A DNA stretch of 64,000 nt, taken from the NCBI RefSeq assembly GCF_001540865.1, contig NC_033621.1:16101301-16165300 (forward strand), given 5' to 3'. Both the position numbers and the translations under genes were made by a program. This stretch comes from Ananas comosus. Lineage: Eukaryota > Streptophyta > Magnoliopsida > Poales > Bromeliaceae. The notes beneath the pieces are model-generated. The model had not been told where the DNA came from, ran no database searches, and saw only the letters and a list, made by a program, of their open reading frames with translations. Below, piece by piece: positions 1-12,210 of this stretch (its first letter is position 1; each line of letters begins with the position of its first letter).

Positions 1-468
1 CGAGCGAGCCGGCGAGCGACCGCGGTAAAGGTATCGCACCGTAGTCAGAGGCCACCGGAGTTGGGTTACATTTTGTTAGTAGCTACCCTATGTTCATCTT
101 TCGTATTTGATGACTAGTGATGTAAAGAAAAGAATGTAAAGCTTATTTTGAGGTAAATGTGATGTAAGAAAGAAATGATGAAATTATGTAATGAAATGCA
201 AAGAATCCTAAATGTAAGAGATGGATGCAATGTATATGATCTAAAATGAATCATATTACTTGTGAATGTTTAGTTTCCTTTTTCTTTCACTAATGGCTAT
301 TGCTTACCCTCGTGTAAGCCGTTTGTGTATGTTTCCGCTAGTGCTTTTCTCTATTGATGAAAATGTACATGTGATGAGCCTTGGGCGGATAGGGAAAACT
401 CTGTCCGTTCAGCGTCTGTTTGACGTGCTCGGGTCCGGCCAAATTGGCATCGGTCCCGGGGCGTGACA
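1..468 (+). repeat. LTR tail, family C (plus orientation)
   Basis: This is the last 468 bases of an LTR that runs off the left edge. It ends in CGGGGCGTGACA, the 3' terminus shared by most gypsy LTRs in the window. It closely matches 40545-40997 and 43408-43872. No PBS follows the LTR end, so it is a 3' or solo LTR. It abuts a D-type LTR tail directly, which suggests nesting. Confidence 0.8.
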
Positions 469-555
469 GCAGTACAGGGGAAACCCTGTCCGTTCGGCGG
501 TCTGTCGGCGGCGCCGTGACCCGGCCAAATAGGCGGGTGGTCGCGGGGCGTGACA
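469..555 (+). repeat. LTR tail, family D (plus orientation, 87 bp)
   Basis: The final 87 bases of a D-type LTR, ending in GCGGGGCGTGACA. They resemble the reverse complement of 1643-1730. They lie between the C-type LTR tail and the broken gag at 556, so one LTR interrupted another and both interrupted the gag. Confidence 0.7.
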
Positions 556-1212
556 CCGCAGCTCCCGAAATCTTTCCTGAAGCTTCCGCTTCTCACTGTC
601 GAAGAAATAAGCAAAGAATATTAAACCCCGAAACTCATCCCAAGTCATAGGAGGGAGATTAGGCGATCGATCTCGCTTGACGCCTTTCCACCACACCTTC
701 ACCGATTGTTTCAGATAGTGCACGGCTAGGTTTACCTTGTCTCGCTCCAACACGTACAGATCCTCGAAGAGCGTTTCCATAGAATCGATCCACATCTCAA
801 CGACCCACGGATCTGCATCCTCTCCATCAAAGGTAGGCGGATCAAATTTCTTGAATGCCATGAGGGCAGCCAATGCTCGCTCCCTCTCCGCCGCTACCTC
901 TGGACTAACAGAAGTCGGGTCGCACGACCCCAACGGAAACATCTCCGCCGCAACTCCCGGCCGTTCTCGATGAGCCGTAGCTGGTGCAGCTACCAGCCGA
1001 TCCACGGTTACCTGGAGTCGTTTCATTCGCTCCTCCTGGCGCATGGCAGCTTCCTACTGTCGCTGCACCAAATCAACCTGTTGTCCCATCACTCCAACGA
1101 GTGTGGCCAACTGATCACGAAGCTCCGAGTCTCCGCTCGCGTCGGTTTGCTCAAGGACACCACTTGTCCCCTCTCGCGCCGATCTGGACGAAGATCGCCT
1201 ACGCGGTGCCAT
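556..1212 (-). pseudogene. Ty3/gypsy Gag fragment, element D
   Basis: N-terminal part of a gypsy Gag capsid precursor, read on the minus strand from an ATG at 1212-1210 (protein start MAPRRRSS). The retrotransposon-gag signature is visible: an FKKFDPPTFDGEDAD segment, WIDSMETLF, a VWWKGVKRDR stretch and a final KRKLQERFRELR. There is an in-frame TAG at 1056-1054, a likely CAG-to-TAG change, and the frame stops at 556 where an LTR tail interrupts it. Zinc knuckle, protease and pol are not in the window. The gag resembles that of element C at 33982, so D and C are sister families. Confidence 0.85.
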
Positions 1213-1642
1213 CGCTTCCTGAAACAGGACAACGCGATTACTTCTCGACCTTCTGGGCCGAACACGAGACCACTAACACCGACTAAAAAGCCAATGTGGC
1301 GAAAGTCACGCAAGGACGTCTATTCTCGTCGAGACCACTAACACCGACTCAAAAGCCAATGTGGCGAAAGTCACACAAGGACGTCTATTCTCGTCACTCG
1401 GCTTCATGTTGTGTGCGCCCAACATGAACACTCTTGGTCGAGAATAAACCATACCTTGAGTCTACCTCTAATATCCGTCTTAGAGGTTTCGACACAACCC
1501 AATCCATTAACCTTTTGTCATGAATCACAAGTCCTCGTCTCTCACGAGCCTTATTCTCCTATGGTTTCACTATCCTAGGGTCCCCTAGGCCTGTCTAAAC
1601 TATTTTCCCATTCTCTACTTTATGCTCTGATACCACTTTACC
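1213..1642 (-). other. Leader and primer-binding site of element D
   Basis: Untranslated leader between the 5' LTR and gag of minus-strand element D. The PBS is at 1635-1624 and reads TGGTATCAGAGC on the minus strand, complementary to the 3' end of plant initiator tRNA-Met, as usual for this branch. The leader contains a 65-bp tandem duplication (1266-1330 and 1331-1395) with about two differences between copies. Confidence 0.8.
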
Positions 1643-4600
1643 TGTCACGCCCCGCGACCGCCCGCCTATTTGGCCAGGTCGCGGGCACGCCGACAGACCG
1701 CCGAACGGACAGAGTTTTTCCTGTACGTCCTAGGCGTCGCAATCAAAACAATGAATGAGTGTTCCAACCAGGAACTGATATCAATCAAGATTGCATAAGG
1801 AAGTATCAATAATATAAAACTAACCGCTATTACAAGCATTCTCATTACATGCATTTTACACCATAGTTTTTCTTTTACATTAGACTTCCAAATACAATCT
1901 CAGTTATTACATTTGATTTACAAGTTTGATACATCTTGGTTCACTGTCCTCTAGTCCCCTAAGCTAGACTGTCTCAGGGTGCTGCTACCTCGGTCTCTGG
2001 GTAGGGCGCTATCTACGAAGCTACGCCCTCGCCTTGTGCCGCCGCGCCGCTCACGAGCGAACCTGAAACACCCCAAAATAACGTGGGGTGAGAACCAACT
2101 CCATGGTTCCCAGTGGGTACGGCCACCCAAGGGAAAAGCTCGACCAATAGGTCCGAGGAGGCACTGTAACATGTTAGTTCAACAATATACAACAGATATA
2201 TATTCAAATTGAAATACATGCCATGCCTCACGATATGCGATATGAAAATCATGCAACTCTATGCAACAACTAGTAGATCAATTGATTCTACACTTTACTT
2301 GGCTACTCTTAGCTCATATCATTCACTCTAAGGTTTCTATTACCTTAGCCCATGTCTCTATCTCTAGCTCATAACGGTTCCACTACCATATCGAAGCTAA
2401 CTACCCGACTCGGCTTTGAGTCAATCATCCGCGGATATTCCGCGCACTGGCTGCTCAACAGCCTACTGCTCTGCGTGACTTAGCCTCTTAGCGGCGAAAT
2501 CGTCGCACACGCTGAACCCGGCTCAAGTCCCTTGACATAGCCATTCTGGCGGCGAACACGTTGCACTTACCCAGCGAGGACTCAAGTCATGACCTATCCA
2601 TCTGGCGGCGAACTAATCGCACCTCACCCAACAATGGTTTCAGTCACGACTCAGCCACCTGGCGGCACCCGTATCGTACTTACCCAGTAATGGTTCCAGT
2701 CAATCCTAGCGGTCTGATCCACAATCGGCTTAACCATCCGGCGGCGAATCGTCGCACACGCCACGTCAATGGTCCATGCCCCGGGCGATGATCTCTATGT
2801 GATCGCCCCCAATCCTCCCTCGGTATCAACCTCGGCGGCGAAGTCGTCGCACACGCCCTAGCCTTGATACCAGGGTCATCACAAGTCCTGGGATTCCGGA
2901 ATCCACTTTCCGCAGGTCGAGGGTCCATAACCAACCCTATGCTGTCGACCTAGAACATCCTAGTGGCTAATACCACTATACTCAACAACCTAGGTTTAAC
3001 TTCACTCTAGGTTTATCATATACATAACCTAGGTAAAATCGCTAGGTTCCATCTCATCTCTGCCTAGATGTCAACCTCTAGGTTCACTTGTTCGATCTAT
3101 GTTTACTAACACTAGATTCGATGCCACACACCTAGACTTGTTCGACTCTAGGTTTACTCGTTTAACCTATGTTCTTTAACACTAGGTTAGGTGCCACTCG
3201 ATCTAATTGACATCCTAATTGTCCAATCGAGTATTCTATTGTTCTCATGTCAATCAACTCTACACTTCTAGAGTTATCATCTAGTTTACATGGATATATA
3301 TATATAGTCATGCTACTCATGCACTCATGCGATCCTCTAGCATTTATACATCATGTTCATCATGCATTTTACTTAGCATTTTAATATATGCATCATCTAC
3401 GTCATTTTATTAACATGCATCAATATGAAACCGTATGTTCTTAGACAAAAAGGGCGACCTAGTCGCTTCGGTAAGCACAACCCACCTTAGCTAGCTTTCC
3501 GATTGCTTGTCGACACTTGCAATCGGCCTCCCGCGGCACTCGGCACCCGTTTGGGCTCGATCTTGTAGTTGCACTCCAATAGCGCGTCGCTTCGCCGTTT
3601 TGAGAGCTAAAGGTCTTCGCCTCGCCGTTACGGTGCTCGGGACCCAATCTCGCGATTTATGGACGTCGCCTTGGTCCACTTGGTCAAAATGAAGCTCGCT
3701 CGACCTTACATTGCCGATATCTTTTCACTCGCTCGACGAATGCTCAATCCGTCGCTTTCCACACGTTTAGACACCTAACAATTAGGTTTACAGAGGGTCA
3801 AAAGAGATCAAATCCTCACATATACCAAAACCCCATTTTGGATGCCCTTGATGCTATTACTACCAAATCCACCAAATCGATTCATGATTTGGGCGCAATA
3901 CATCTCAATAGCATGCTAGGGTACCAAAAATACCATTTCTAGGGTTTGAAACCCCTTCTTAAAGATTTACCATGAGAGGGCACCAAGCTTACCTCTCTAA
4001 GCTTGCTCTAATGGTGAGAAGAAGAAGAAGATAATGATGGTGATGATGATCCTCTTCTTCTCCTCCATCTTCTACTTCTTTTCTTCTTCTATTTTCCTTT
4101 CTTTCTTCCTCTTTTCTTTTCTTTCTTCTCTTCTCCTTCTTCACGATCAGAGAGAGAGAGAGAGAGAGTGATGAGGGAGAATGAGGGAGTGAGAGAAAGA
4201 GAGAGAGAGACCCTCTCTTAATCCTCTCTCATATTGTAACAAAATGCTAAGAAGCCCCTCAACTTTCCACCCTTCACACTGGGCAAAACCCGCGAGGAGG
4301 GACCGGTCTCCCCGACATGGGACCGGTCCCAGAGGGCCTTCCCATTTTCCACGAGTTCGGGAACTGGTCTCTCCCTGAGAGTCCGGTCCCCCGGAGACCG
4401 GTCTGCCCACCAGGGACCGGTCCTCGAGAGCTCGTCTCGCGGGACTTAGCCAATTTTTGGCCATTCTCGCTGGTGTCGCCTGCGGGGACCGGTCCCTCCC
4501 TGCCAGGGACCAGTTGCATCAGCAACCCCGCAACCCTCAGCCGATGGGACCGGTCTCTCCTGCCAGAGACTGGTCCCCGAGAGCAAATCTGCTGAAGATG

Positions 4601-4750
4601 CAGATTTTGCATCTTTGCTCTTGCGGACTCCATTCCAATGCACTTTTCGGGTTTCGTGCATCCACAACTTCTCCGAGGGGTACTCATTCGACCATTAGTC
4701 GATCCTGGACGAAGTGCAACTCTCGGATTTCGAGAATTCACTTTGTTACA
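1643..4750 (-). repeat. 5' LTR of element D (about 3.1 kb)
   Basis: Complete LTR in minus orientation: TGTAACAAAGTG at 4750 in element sense, and CGGGGCGTGACA at 1643. The PBS follows at once, so it is the 5' LTR. Inside are the GGTTCCCAGTGGGT hairpin module near 2096-2120, repeated short motifs around CTAGGTT (2990-3190), GA- and CTT-rich microsatellites (4020-4210), and paired ACCGGT palindromes at 4302, 4322, 4397, 4416, 4488 and 4549. It interrupts the B LTR, whose sequence resumes at 4751. Confidence 0.85.
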
Positions 4751-5996
4751 AATCATGTACAAGTTCCACATGCTATTTCTCTACTACATAGGGATCCGAA
4801 AATTTATCACACATAATATAGGCATGTTAAGCATCCTAAAATTCACAATAATTACATTTATCATGGAAATGCATGAATTCTACTTTACGAAGCATAAAAC
4901 ATAGGATATGAAAATTTCTCATATGCTAGGCTAGGTCAAACCTACCGAACCGTCTCGAAACCCTTTGTAAGCTCCAACGGAGGTGTCCTCTAGCCTCCTA
5001 GCACCCTATAGATGTAGGAACAAGGGTTATACGAACTTGACGATCAACCCTAAACTGAAACATTAACCTACTAAGCAAAAGGGCCAAAATCTCACCTATA
5101 GCGTAGAAATCCCTTTCTAAGGCTCAAATGGAAGCTAGATCCCTTCCAAAGCAACCTAAACCAAGGTTCTAATCCAATTAGATTAGCCCCAAAAGCTCTA
5201 AATCAAAAAGCCCCAAATAAACCCTAGATTTCCCACTCTAGGGTTTCATCTCCCAAAAACTACCAAAACTAGGTCTAGAGGAGAGAAATGGGCAACAAAC
5301 CTCTTCGGATGCTCCAAACTAAGCTCCAAGAGTGAAGATCTCCTCTCTAGTAAGCTCCAAGTCCAAGCCTCCAAGAACCAACAAGATGGGAAGAGGGAGA
5401 AGGAAAAGCTCCAAGTCCTCAAGCTTGGTCTTCCTCTTCTCCTCCTCCTTCTTCTTCTTCTTCTTCTTCTTCTTCTTGAGAGAGAAAGAGAAAGAGAGAT
5501 GAGAGGGAGTGAGGGAAATGAGAGAGGGAGAGAGCCCTGCCCCTCTCTATACCCTCTAAGAGATGTAACAATGGCAGAAAAACCCCTCAACAAAACAACC
5601 AAAGCATCAGCCCGGACTGGGCAAATTTCGCCCAGAGGGACCGGTCTCTCCCTGCCTGGGATCGATCTCTCGGTTCGTCCCGCAAAACCAACATTCGGGA
5701 GTCGGTCTCTCCCCGCATGGGACTGGTCTCTCCCCGTGTAATCGCGCTCGGGGATCGGTCTCATCCACCAGGGACTGGTTGCCTCGCAGACTGCCGCAAC
5801 ACTGTTCCAAGGGGATCGGTCTCTCCTACCAGGGACCGGTCCCCGAGAGTAAAAACTCTCAGGACAAAGCTGAATTTTCAGAATTCGAACTTTTTAAGTC
5901 GGAACACCTTCTACGACCCTCCACAAAGCGTGAAAAAGCTCGAAACACAGCTCAAACACTCAAACCTCGCAATTTGCAAGGGTCCATTGTGTTACA
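4751..5996 (-). repeat. 3' LTR of element B (partial)
   Basis: The 5' portion, in element sense, of the 3' LTR of minus-strand element B. It ends at 5996 as TGTAACACAATGG, just past pol, preceded in sense by a purine-rich tract. It aligns along its length with 13160-14407. In a stretch of about 150 bases (from 4981 and about 13387) I counted seven differences, so the insertion is not recent. ACCGGT-type palindromes lie at about 5640-5850; there is a CTT microsatellite near 5440-5476. The rest of the LTR was displaced by element D. Confidence 0.85.
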
Positions 5997-6050
5997 TTCA
6001 CCCCTCCTAAAAAGGAGTTTCGTCCGTGAAACTCGAAAAGACAAAGTACC

Positions 6051-9000
6051 TCAAGCCTCCATTTGAAAAAGATGGGGATAGCGCTCCCGCAGCGCGCTCT
6101 CCAACTCCCACGTGGCCTCGCGTTCATCGTGGTTGCTCCAAAGCACCTTCACGTAGGGGATCTCACGGTTCCGCAATCTCTTCACTTCGCGAGCCAAAAT
6201 CCTCAAAGGTTGCTCCTCAAAGCTCAAATCATCCCTCAGCTCCAAAGGTATAGCGTCCAACACGTGAGCCGGATCATGGATGCACTTCCGGAGGACCGAT
6301 ACATGAAAGACATTGTGTACACCCGATAGGTTCGGCGGTAGAGCAAGTCGATACGCTACTCGGCCTACACGCTCCAAAACCTCATACGGTCCAATGTATC
6401 GGGGGCTCAACTTACCCCGGATTCCAAATCTCCAATCCCTCTGGTCGGCGAGACTTTCAAGAAGACATGATCACCAATCTGAAATTTCAAGTCTCGTCGA
6501 CGCCTATCAGCATAACGCCTCTGCCTACTCTGGGCTGTCAACAGTCGCTCTCGAGCAATGCGAACCTTGTCCTCTGCTTCCTGGAGCACATCTGGGCCTA
6601 AAGCCAATCTCTCGCCAACTTCACTCTATTGAAGCGGCGATCTACACTTCCGTCCATAGAGTGCCTCGAAAGGTGCCATTTTGATGCTTTCTTGATAACT
6701 GTTGTTATAAGCAAACTCTGCTATCGGTAGATGCTGCGACTATCCTCCTTGGAAGTCTATCACACAGGCTCGAAGCATATCCTCAAGAGTCTGTATAGTG
6801 CGCTCTGATTACCCGTCACTCTGGGGGTGGAAAGCTATACTGAAGTCTAAGCGCGTACCCAAAGCCTTCTGTAAAATCCTCCAAAAGTGAGATACAAATC
6901 GGGGGTCTCGATCTGATACTATAGAAGTAGGTACCCCGTGCAATCGCACAATCTCATCCAAATAAACCTGTGCGAGTCTCTCACAAGTCCAAGTAGTGTG
7001 GATAGGTACGAAATGTGTCGATTTCGTTAGCCTATCCACGATCACCCAAATAGCATCATGCCCGGCCTGCGAGCGGGGCAAACCCATCACAAAGTCCATG
7101 GTGATCTTCTCCCATTTCCATACTGGAATCGACAAGCTCTGCAATATTTCCGTGGGAACTTGATGCTCAGCTTTCATCTGTTGGCAAGTTAGACATTTAG
7201 CAACAAACTCACCAACGTCTTTCTTCATCCCGGGCCACCAATAAAGCAACTTTAAGTCCTTGTACATCTTGGTGCCTCCTGGATGTATAGCATACGGTGC
7301 TCGGTGTGCCTCTTGAAGAATTTCTTCTCTAAGTGCCGATTCCGCCGGTACACAGATCCGTCCACGGAAACGCATCAATCCAACACCGTCCACAGAAAAG
7401 TCACCGGTGCAACCATCAATCATCTTAGCTCGAATCTTTTGCAACTCCACATCGGGGTCTTGCTTTTATTTAATCCTTCCACAAGTGTAGATTGCACCAC
7501 CAAAGTCATCAGTCTCAAAGGTATATCAGGAGCCACCACCTCCAACTTCAATCGCTTCATCTGCTCGTCAACGGCGGTTGAGTAACCATCAGCATCGCTA
7601 AGTTTTCCATCGATTTCCTACTTAGCGCATCCACCACCACGTTAGCTTTGCCCGGGTGGTAAAGTATTGTCAAATCATAATCCTTGAGTAGCTCCAACCA
7701 TCTGCGCTGTCTCAAGTTCAACTCCTTCTGAGTAAAAAAATACTTTAAACTCTTGTGATCCGTATATACTTTGGATCACTCGCCGTACAAGTAATGGCGC
7801 CATAGCTGCACAAGACCACGGCCGCCAACTCCAAATCATGAGTAGCGTAATTTCTTTCATAATCCTTCAACTGGCGAGATGCATACGCGATCACTTTCCC
7901 GTCCTGCATCAAGACACAACCCAATCCATTAAAGGAAGCATCACTATAAATCACATACCCTGCTCCAGTAGTTGGCAAGGGTAGGATCGGGGCGGTCGTC
8001 AATCTCTGCTTCAACTTTTGGAAGCTCCTTTCACACGTATCATTCCAAACAAACTTGGTGCCTTTATGCGTGAGCCTCGTGAGGGAAGTGGATAACCTCG
8101 CAAATCCCTCAACAAACCGTCGGTAGTAGCCGGCCAAGCCAAAAAAACTCCGAATCTTGGTGACACTCGTTGGCCTCGGCCAATCCTTGATAGCTTCAAT
8201 TTTCTTCGAATCCACTGCTATACCTGATCCTGAAATCAAATGGCCCAAAAACGCCACCTATCTAAGCCAAAACTCACACTTTTTCAATTTGGCATAGTGC
8301 TTCTTTTTCCGAAGCACTTGAAGTACAAGTCTCAAGTGTTCCTTGTGATTCGCATCACTTCGGGAATAGACCAAAATGTCATCGATGAATACTACGACAA
8401 ACCTGTCTAGATAAGGCTTGAAAACACAGTTCATCAAATCCATAAAAGCGGCCGAGGCATTAGTAAGCCCAAACGGCATAACAGTAAACTCATAATGTCC
8501 ATACTGTGTTCTAAAAGCCGTCTTCGACACGTCTTCAGGCTTGATCTTTAACCAGTGGTACCCCGACTGCAAGTCGATGTTGGAATACACGCTAGATCCC
8601 TGGAGCTTATCAAACAAATCATCAATCCTCGGTAATGGATACTTATTCTTGATCGTGACTTTATTGAGTTCACGATAATCCACGCACAAGCGAAGTGATC
8701 CATCCTTCTTCTTGACAAATAGGACCGGTGCTCCCTAAGGTGACATACTCGGTCGCACAAAACCCTTGTCCAGAAGATCTTGCAACTGTGCCTTCAGCTC
8801 CTTCAGTTCCGCTGGTACCATCCTATAGGGCGCCTTCGAGATTGGAGTAGTCCCGGGAACGAGATCTACCACAAACTCAATCTCCCTATCAGGTGGCATG
8901 CCTGGAAGCTCTGCTGGAAACACATCTCCAAACTCCCGTACTACAGGAATATCCTCAATCCTAGGGGCGTCTGCATCGCCTCGCCACACAACAATAGCCA

Positions 9001-9371
9001 AATAGGCTACGCAGCGTCTGCTGATCAACTGTCTAGCTCGAGAAGAGCTAATTGTCATCGCAAACAGTGAACTCTGGCATCCTCGGTACACAACCTCCGC
9101 CTGCCTCGGCTCTCTAAATGTCACAGTTCGATTCTTGCAATCGATAGTGGCGTAGTACTTGGTCAACTAGTCCATGCCCAAAGCAACATCAAACTCTCCG
9201 AGTTTATGCAAAGCTAGTAAGTCCACGGGTATGACCCAATCTCCCACCCGAACAGGGCAACTGGGGCAAAACTCTCGAATATCCAAAGAGTGATCGGGTA
9301 CTACGACTCGTCCCGGATGCAACAAAGATGTCAGTGGGATGCCATGCAACTCGGCAAATAGCCGGTCTAGC
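6051..9371 (-). pseudogene. Ty3/gypsy Pol of element B (broken)
   Basis: Degenerate polyprotein read right to left. Reverse transcriptase is at about 8258-8735 with the FIDD active-site motif and [11 protein letters not shown]. RNase H is at about 7800-8050 ([10 protein letters not shown]). Integrase core is at about 6809-7300 with a CLTCQQ zinc region and the DFVMGLP and IVSDRDPRF segments. A C-terminal chromodomain is at about 6051-6180 (VKVLWSNHDEREATWELE). Several stops and frameshifts split it, near 6607, 7450, 7750, 8257 and 8735. The protease active-site motif is missing because a deletion joins the gag to the segment after it (9371). Known family role: copying RNA to cDNA and integrating it. 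Confidence 0.9.
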
Positions 9372-10105
9372 AGATTGCGCAGATCCTGCTCCATCTTCCT
9401 CTTGACACTGCCAGGGAAGTAATGCTCTAGTAGGAGTTCCTTGAACCTTCTCCAAGTAATCGTCGTTAGATCCGTGCTGGGGTTGTCCTGGATGTCCAAC
9501 CACTATCTGTAGGCCTCACCGCCTAAATGATGTGTGGCGAGCCACACTCGATCCCTCTCCTCGACAAAAGTGTCCCGAAACAGCTTCTCCATATGCATCA
9601 GCCATTTCTCTACTATCCAATGGTCCACGTTCTTCCCGTCAAATGTCCGTGGGCTGCATCTCCTGAACTCACTGAGACGCTCCATAAGCCGATCCCGCTC
9701 AGCTTCCTCAACCATCACGGAAAAAACCGCCCCCGCTATAGGTGCTCGTGCTGGTGGTGCCGGAATGTCCTCCTCCCGAGGTGCCGCTGCTTGTGCCGTC
9801 CTAGAAGCGTCGAGTGCAGGGGACAACACCCTGGGCGCAACCACCTCCACTAGTGCGGGTGGTGTAGGGGCCTGAGCCTCCTTGGCAGCTGCCTGCTGCA
9901 GCAAAAGATCCTCCAGGCTTTTCATCCGCGCCTCCTGCCGAAGCGCCGTGTCCGCCTGTCGCGTCACCAAATCAGTGAGGGCTGCCAGCTGGCCCCTCAA
10001 CTCACGGACCTCGCCGAATCCGGAGGTAGCGGAGGTCTTGACCTCCTCAAGATATGTCGCATTATCCGCTCTAGCAGATTGGGAGCATGTGATCGGCATC
10101 GTCAC
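9372..10105 (-). pseudogene. Ty3/gypsy Gag of element B (C-terminus deleted)
   Basis: Gag starting with MTMPITCSQSARADN. It carries a Gln/Ala-rich N-terminus with a likely coiled-coil (RELRGQLAALTDL) and the capsid segment FRRCSPRTFDGKNVDHWIVEKWL, continuing after an in-frame stop near 9502 to HYFPGSVKRKMEQDLRNLL. At 9371 it jumps in frame to DRLFAELHG, which lies beyond the protease active site in element A. The second half of Gag, the CCHC zinc knuckle and the protease catalytic motif are therefore lost. Confidence 0.85.
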
Positions 10106-10438
10106 TACAAAACATAAAAGCGCAAGTTAGTAACCCGAGCTATCGGATCCCCGCTCAAGATAACCAAACCCCAAATCTTGAGAAAGTAAGGAAGTGTCCT
10201 TCACTACTAACTCCCGATGTTACGTTGTCGGCCGCCAATGTAACCCTCTGCGAAGTTAGAAGCTATACACTTCGATTTAACTCCACTTTCTAGAGTTATC
10301 AAGGTACCCAATCATGATACTTTCGCTCACAAGTCGAATAGTCCTCGTCTCTCACGAGCCTATTTCCTATAGTTCAACCGGCCTAAGGTTTGCTAGGTCC
10401 ACTAAGACTCAACCCTAGGCTCTAATACCAAACTAATC
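10106..10438 (-). other. Leader and degenerate PBS of element B
   Basis: Leader between gag and the 5' LTR. The PBS at 10431-10420 reads TGGTATTAGAGC on the minus strand, one base from the initiator tRNA-Met form seen elsewhere in the window. The difference is a C-to-T change. No other gene is visible here. Confidence 0.75.
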
Positions 10439-10768
10439 TGTCACGCCCCGGGACCGGCGGAGGCCCTCCCGGTAGCGTGCCCAGACCTGCCATATGTCAG
10501 CACATATAAGGCGTCTACAATAACAGCGGAAAATAAAACCAAAGAGATGATCTACAACTAGAGATATCAGAGCAAGAGTAAATCTATCATCTATAACAAG
10601 GTGGTAGGAAATATACTAAACAGTAAAAATGAGTCATAAAGTTATACAATAATCATCTCTAAAAAGGGGTACAAAAAAGGGTGGCCTCTAAATATGGATA
10701 CATCTCTCAACCTCTCCAAAAAGAAAACAACGAGAGGTAGACCACCTATCAATGCATCCCTCGATAGC

Positions 10769-10957
10769 AAGCTAGCTCGAGGCGATACCCTTCCCGCGGT
10801 CCCTAGCCTCTCCCGGAGTGGAAGGCTCTGAAATAAGACATAAAACAAAGAGCGTGAGAACTATAATTTATAGTTCCCAGTGGGCAATTACTGACCTCAA
10901 CTCAATGCACCACTAGGCCCCCAAAGAAAAGGGTAAGTCCAAAAAGCAACGATAATA
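10769..10957. repeat. Direct repeat, left copy (189 bp)
   Basis: Identical, as far as I can see by eye, to 12022-12210. Both copies are the stretch of B LTR from AAGCTAGCTCGAGG to AACGATAATA, including the hairpin module. They flank a piece of a different LTR. Confidence 0.9.
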
Positions 10958-12021
10958 CCAACGCGTCGGAAATACCCCCAATTAGGTTTCTAGAGGGTCA
11001 ATTGCACTTAGAGGCCCTCATGAGCAAAAGCCCCAATTTGGGTGCCCTAGCTCCAATGTATATCAAAACCTAGGGTTTGATCTCATTGGGAAGCAAAAGT
11101 AGCTTCATTATACTCTAAATAGTCCATTAGAACCATTCTTAGCCTTTCCAAATCCCTAGTTTGGATTTCACCATTAGAGGTGGTCCAAGCTCACCTATGT
11201 ATCAAATCTAGGTTTTGATCTCTTTAGAAGCAAAAGAAAGCTTCAAAACTACTAAATATTCCATTAAAAACCATCCTTAGGTTCATTCAAACCCATTTCT
11301 AGGGTTTTTCTACATTAGGGTTAAGAGCTTACCTGTAAGCTTCCTTTCCTTGCACTAGAGAGGAAGAAGATGAAGCCTTTTTGCTTCAAAAGCCTCTTCT
11401 TCACCTTCCTTTCCTTCTTTTCCTTCCTTTCTTTCCTTCCTCTTCTTCTCCTTCTTTGTCTTCTAGAGAGAGAAAGAGAGGAGAGAGTGTGAGAGGGAGT
11501 GGAATGAGAGAAAGGCTCTCTCAGCCCCCACACATAACCATTGGGTTGCACAATTGCTATTAAACCCCTCACCTTTCATGTATTTCAACTGCCTGGACTG
11601 GGCAGTTTTCGGGCTCGGGGACCGGTCTCCCCGACTAGGGACCGGTCTCCGAGAGCTCTCCCGGCGCAGCCAGAGCAGCTGCGCGCGATGGGTCCGGTCT
11701 CTCCTTGTGAGACCGGTCTCTGGGGGACCGGTCTCTAAGACAGAGACCGGTTCCCGAGAGCTGTCCTTCCAGGACTTAGCCGATTTTTCGGCTGTCTAAT
11801 TCTGCACGCGTTCGGGGACCGGTCTCTCTCTTCAGGGACCGGTCCCCGAGAGCTGAAATCCTGCAGTTTTGCAGAATTCAATTCTTTAGCTCTCGAAAAC
11901 CTCCCGTAACTCACTTTTACTCATTTTAACACCTTCGGACTTTCCGAAGTGTACCGTCCTCGCACTTTGGTCAATTTGACTAAAGTTCGACTTTTATTTT
12001 CCGAATTTTCGGTATATTACA
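10958..12021 (-). repeat. Head of a family C LTR inserted in the B LTR
   Basis: Minus-orientation copy of the first 1,064 bases of a C-type LTR, matching 38339-39402 in content and length. Its right edge (12021) is exactly the LTR terminus TGTAATATACCG; the left edge is a cut inside the LTR at CGACGCGTTGG. It includes ACCGGT palindromes at 11621 and 11641 and beyond, and GA/CTT-rich tracts. No internal retrotransposon sequence accompanies it. Confidence 0.85.
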
Positions 12022-12210
12022 AAGCTAGCTCGAGGCGATACCCTTCCCGCGGTCCCTAGCCTCTCCCGGAGTGGAAGGCTCTGAAATAAGACATAAAACA
12101 AAGAGCGTGAGAACTATAATTTATAGTTCCCAGTGGGCAATTACTGACCTCAACTCAATGCACCACTAGGCCCCCAAAGAAAAGGGTAAGTCCAAAAAGC
12201 AACGATAATA
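12022..12210. repeat. Direct repeat, right copy (189 bp)
   Basis: Second copy of 10769-10957. After it the B LTR continues normally (AATAAATAGATTG), so this is the copy in its original context. The left copy is followed by the foreign fragment. Confidence 0.9.

Noticed and set aside
5246..5764. Arg-rich minus-strand frame in the B LTR
   Set aside because: The Arg run is a translated CTT microsatellite; similar false frames occur at 13822-14199 and 4274-4771.
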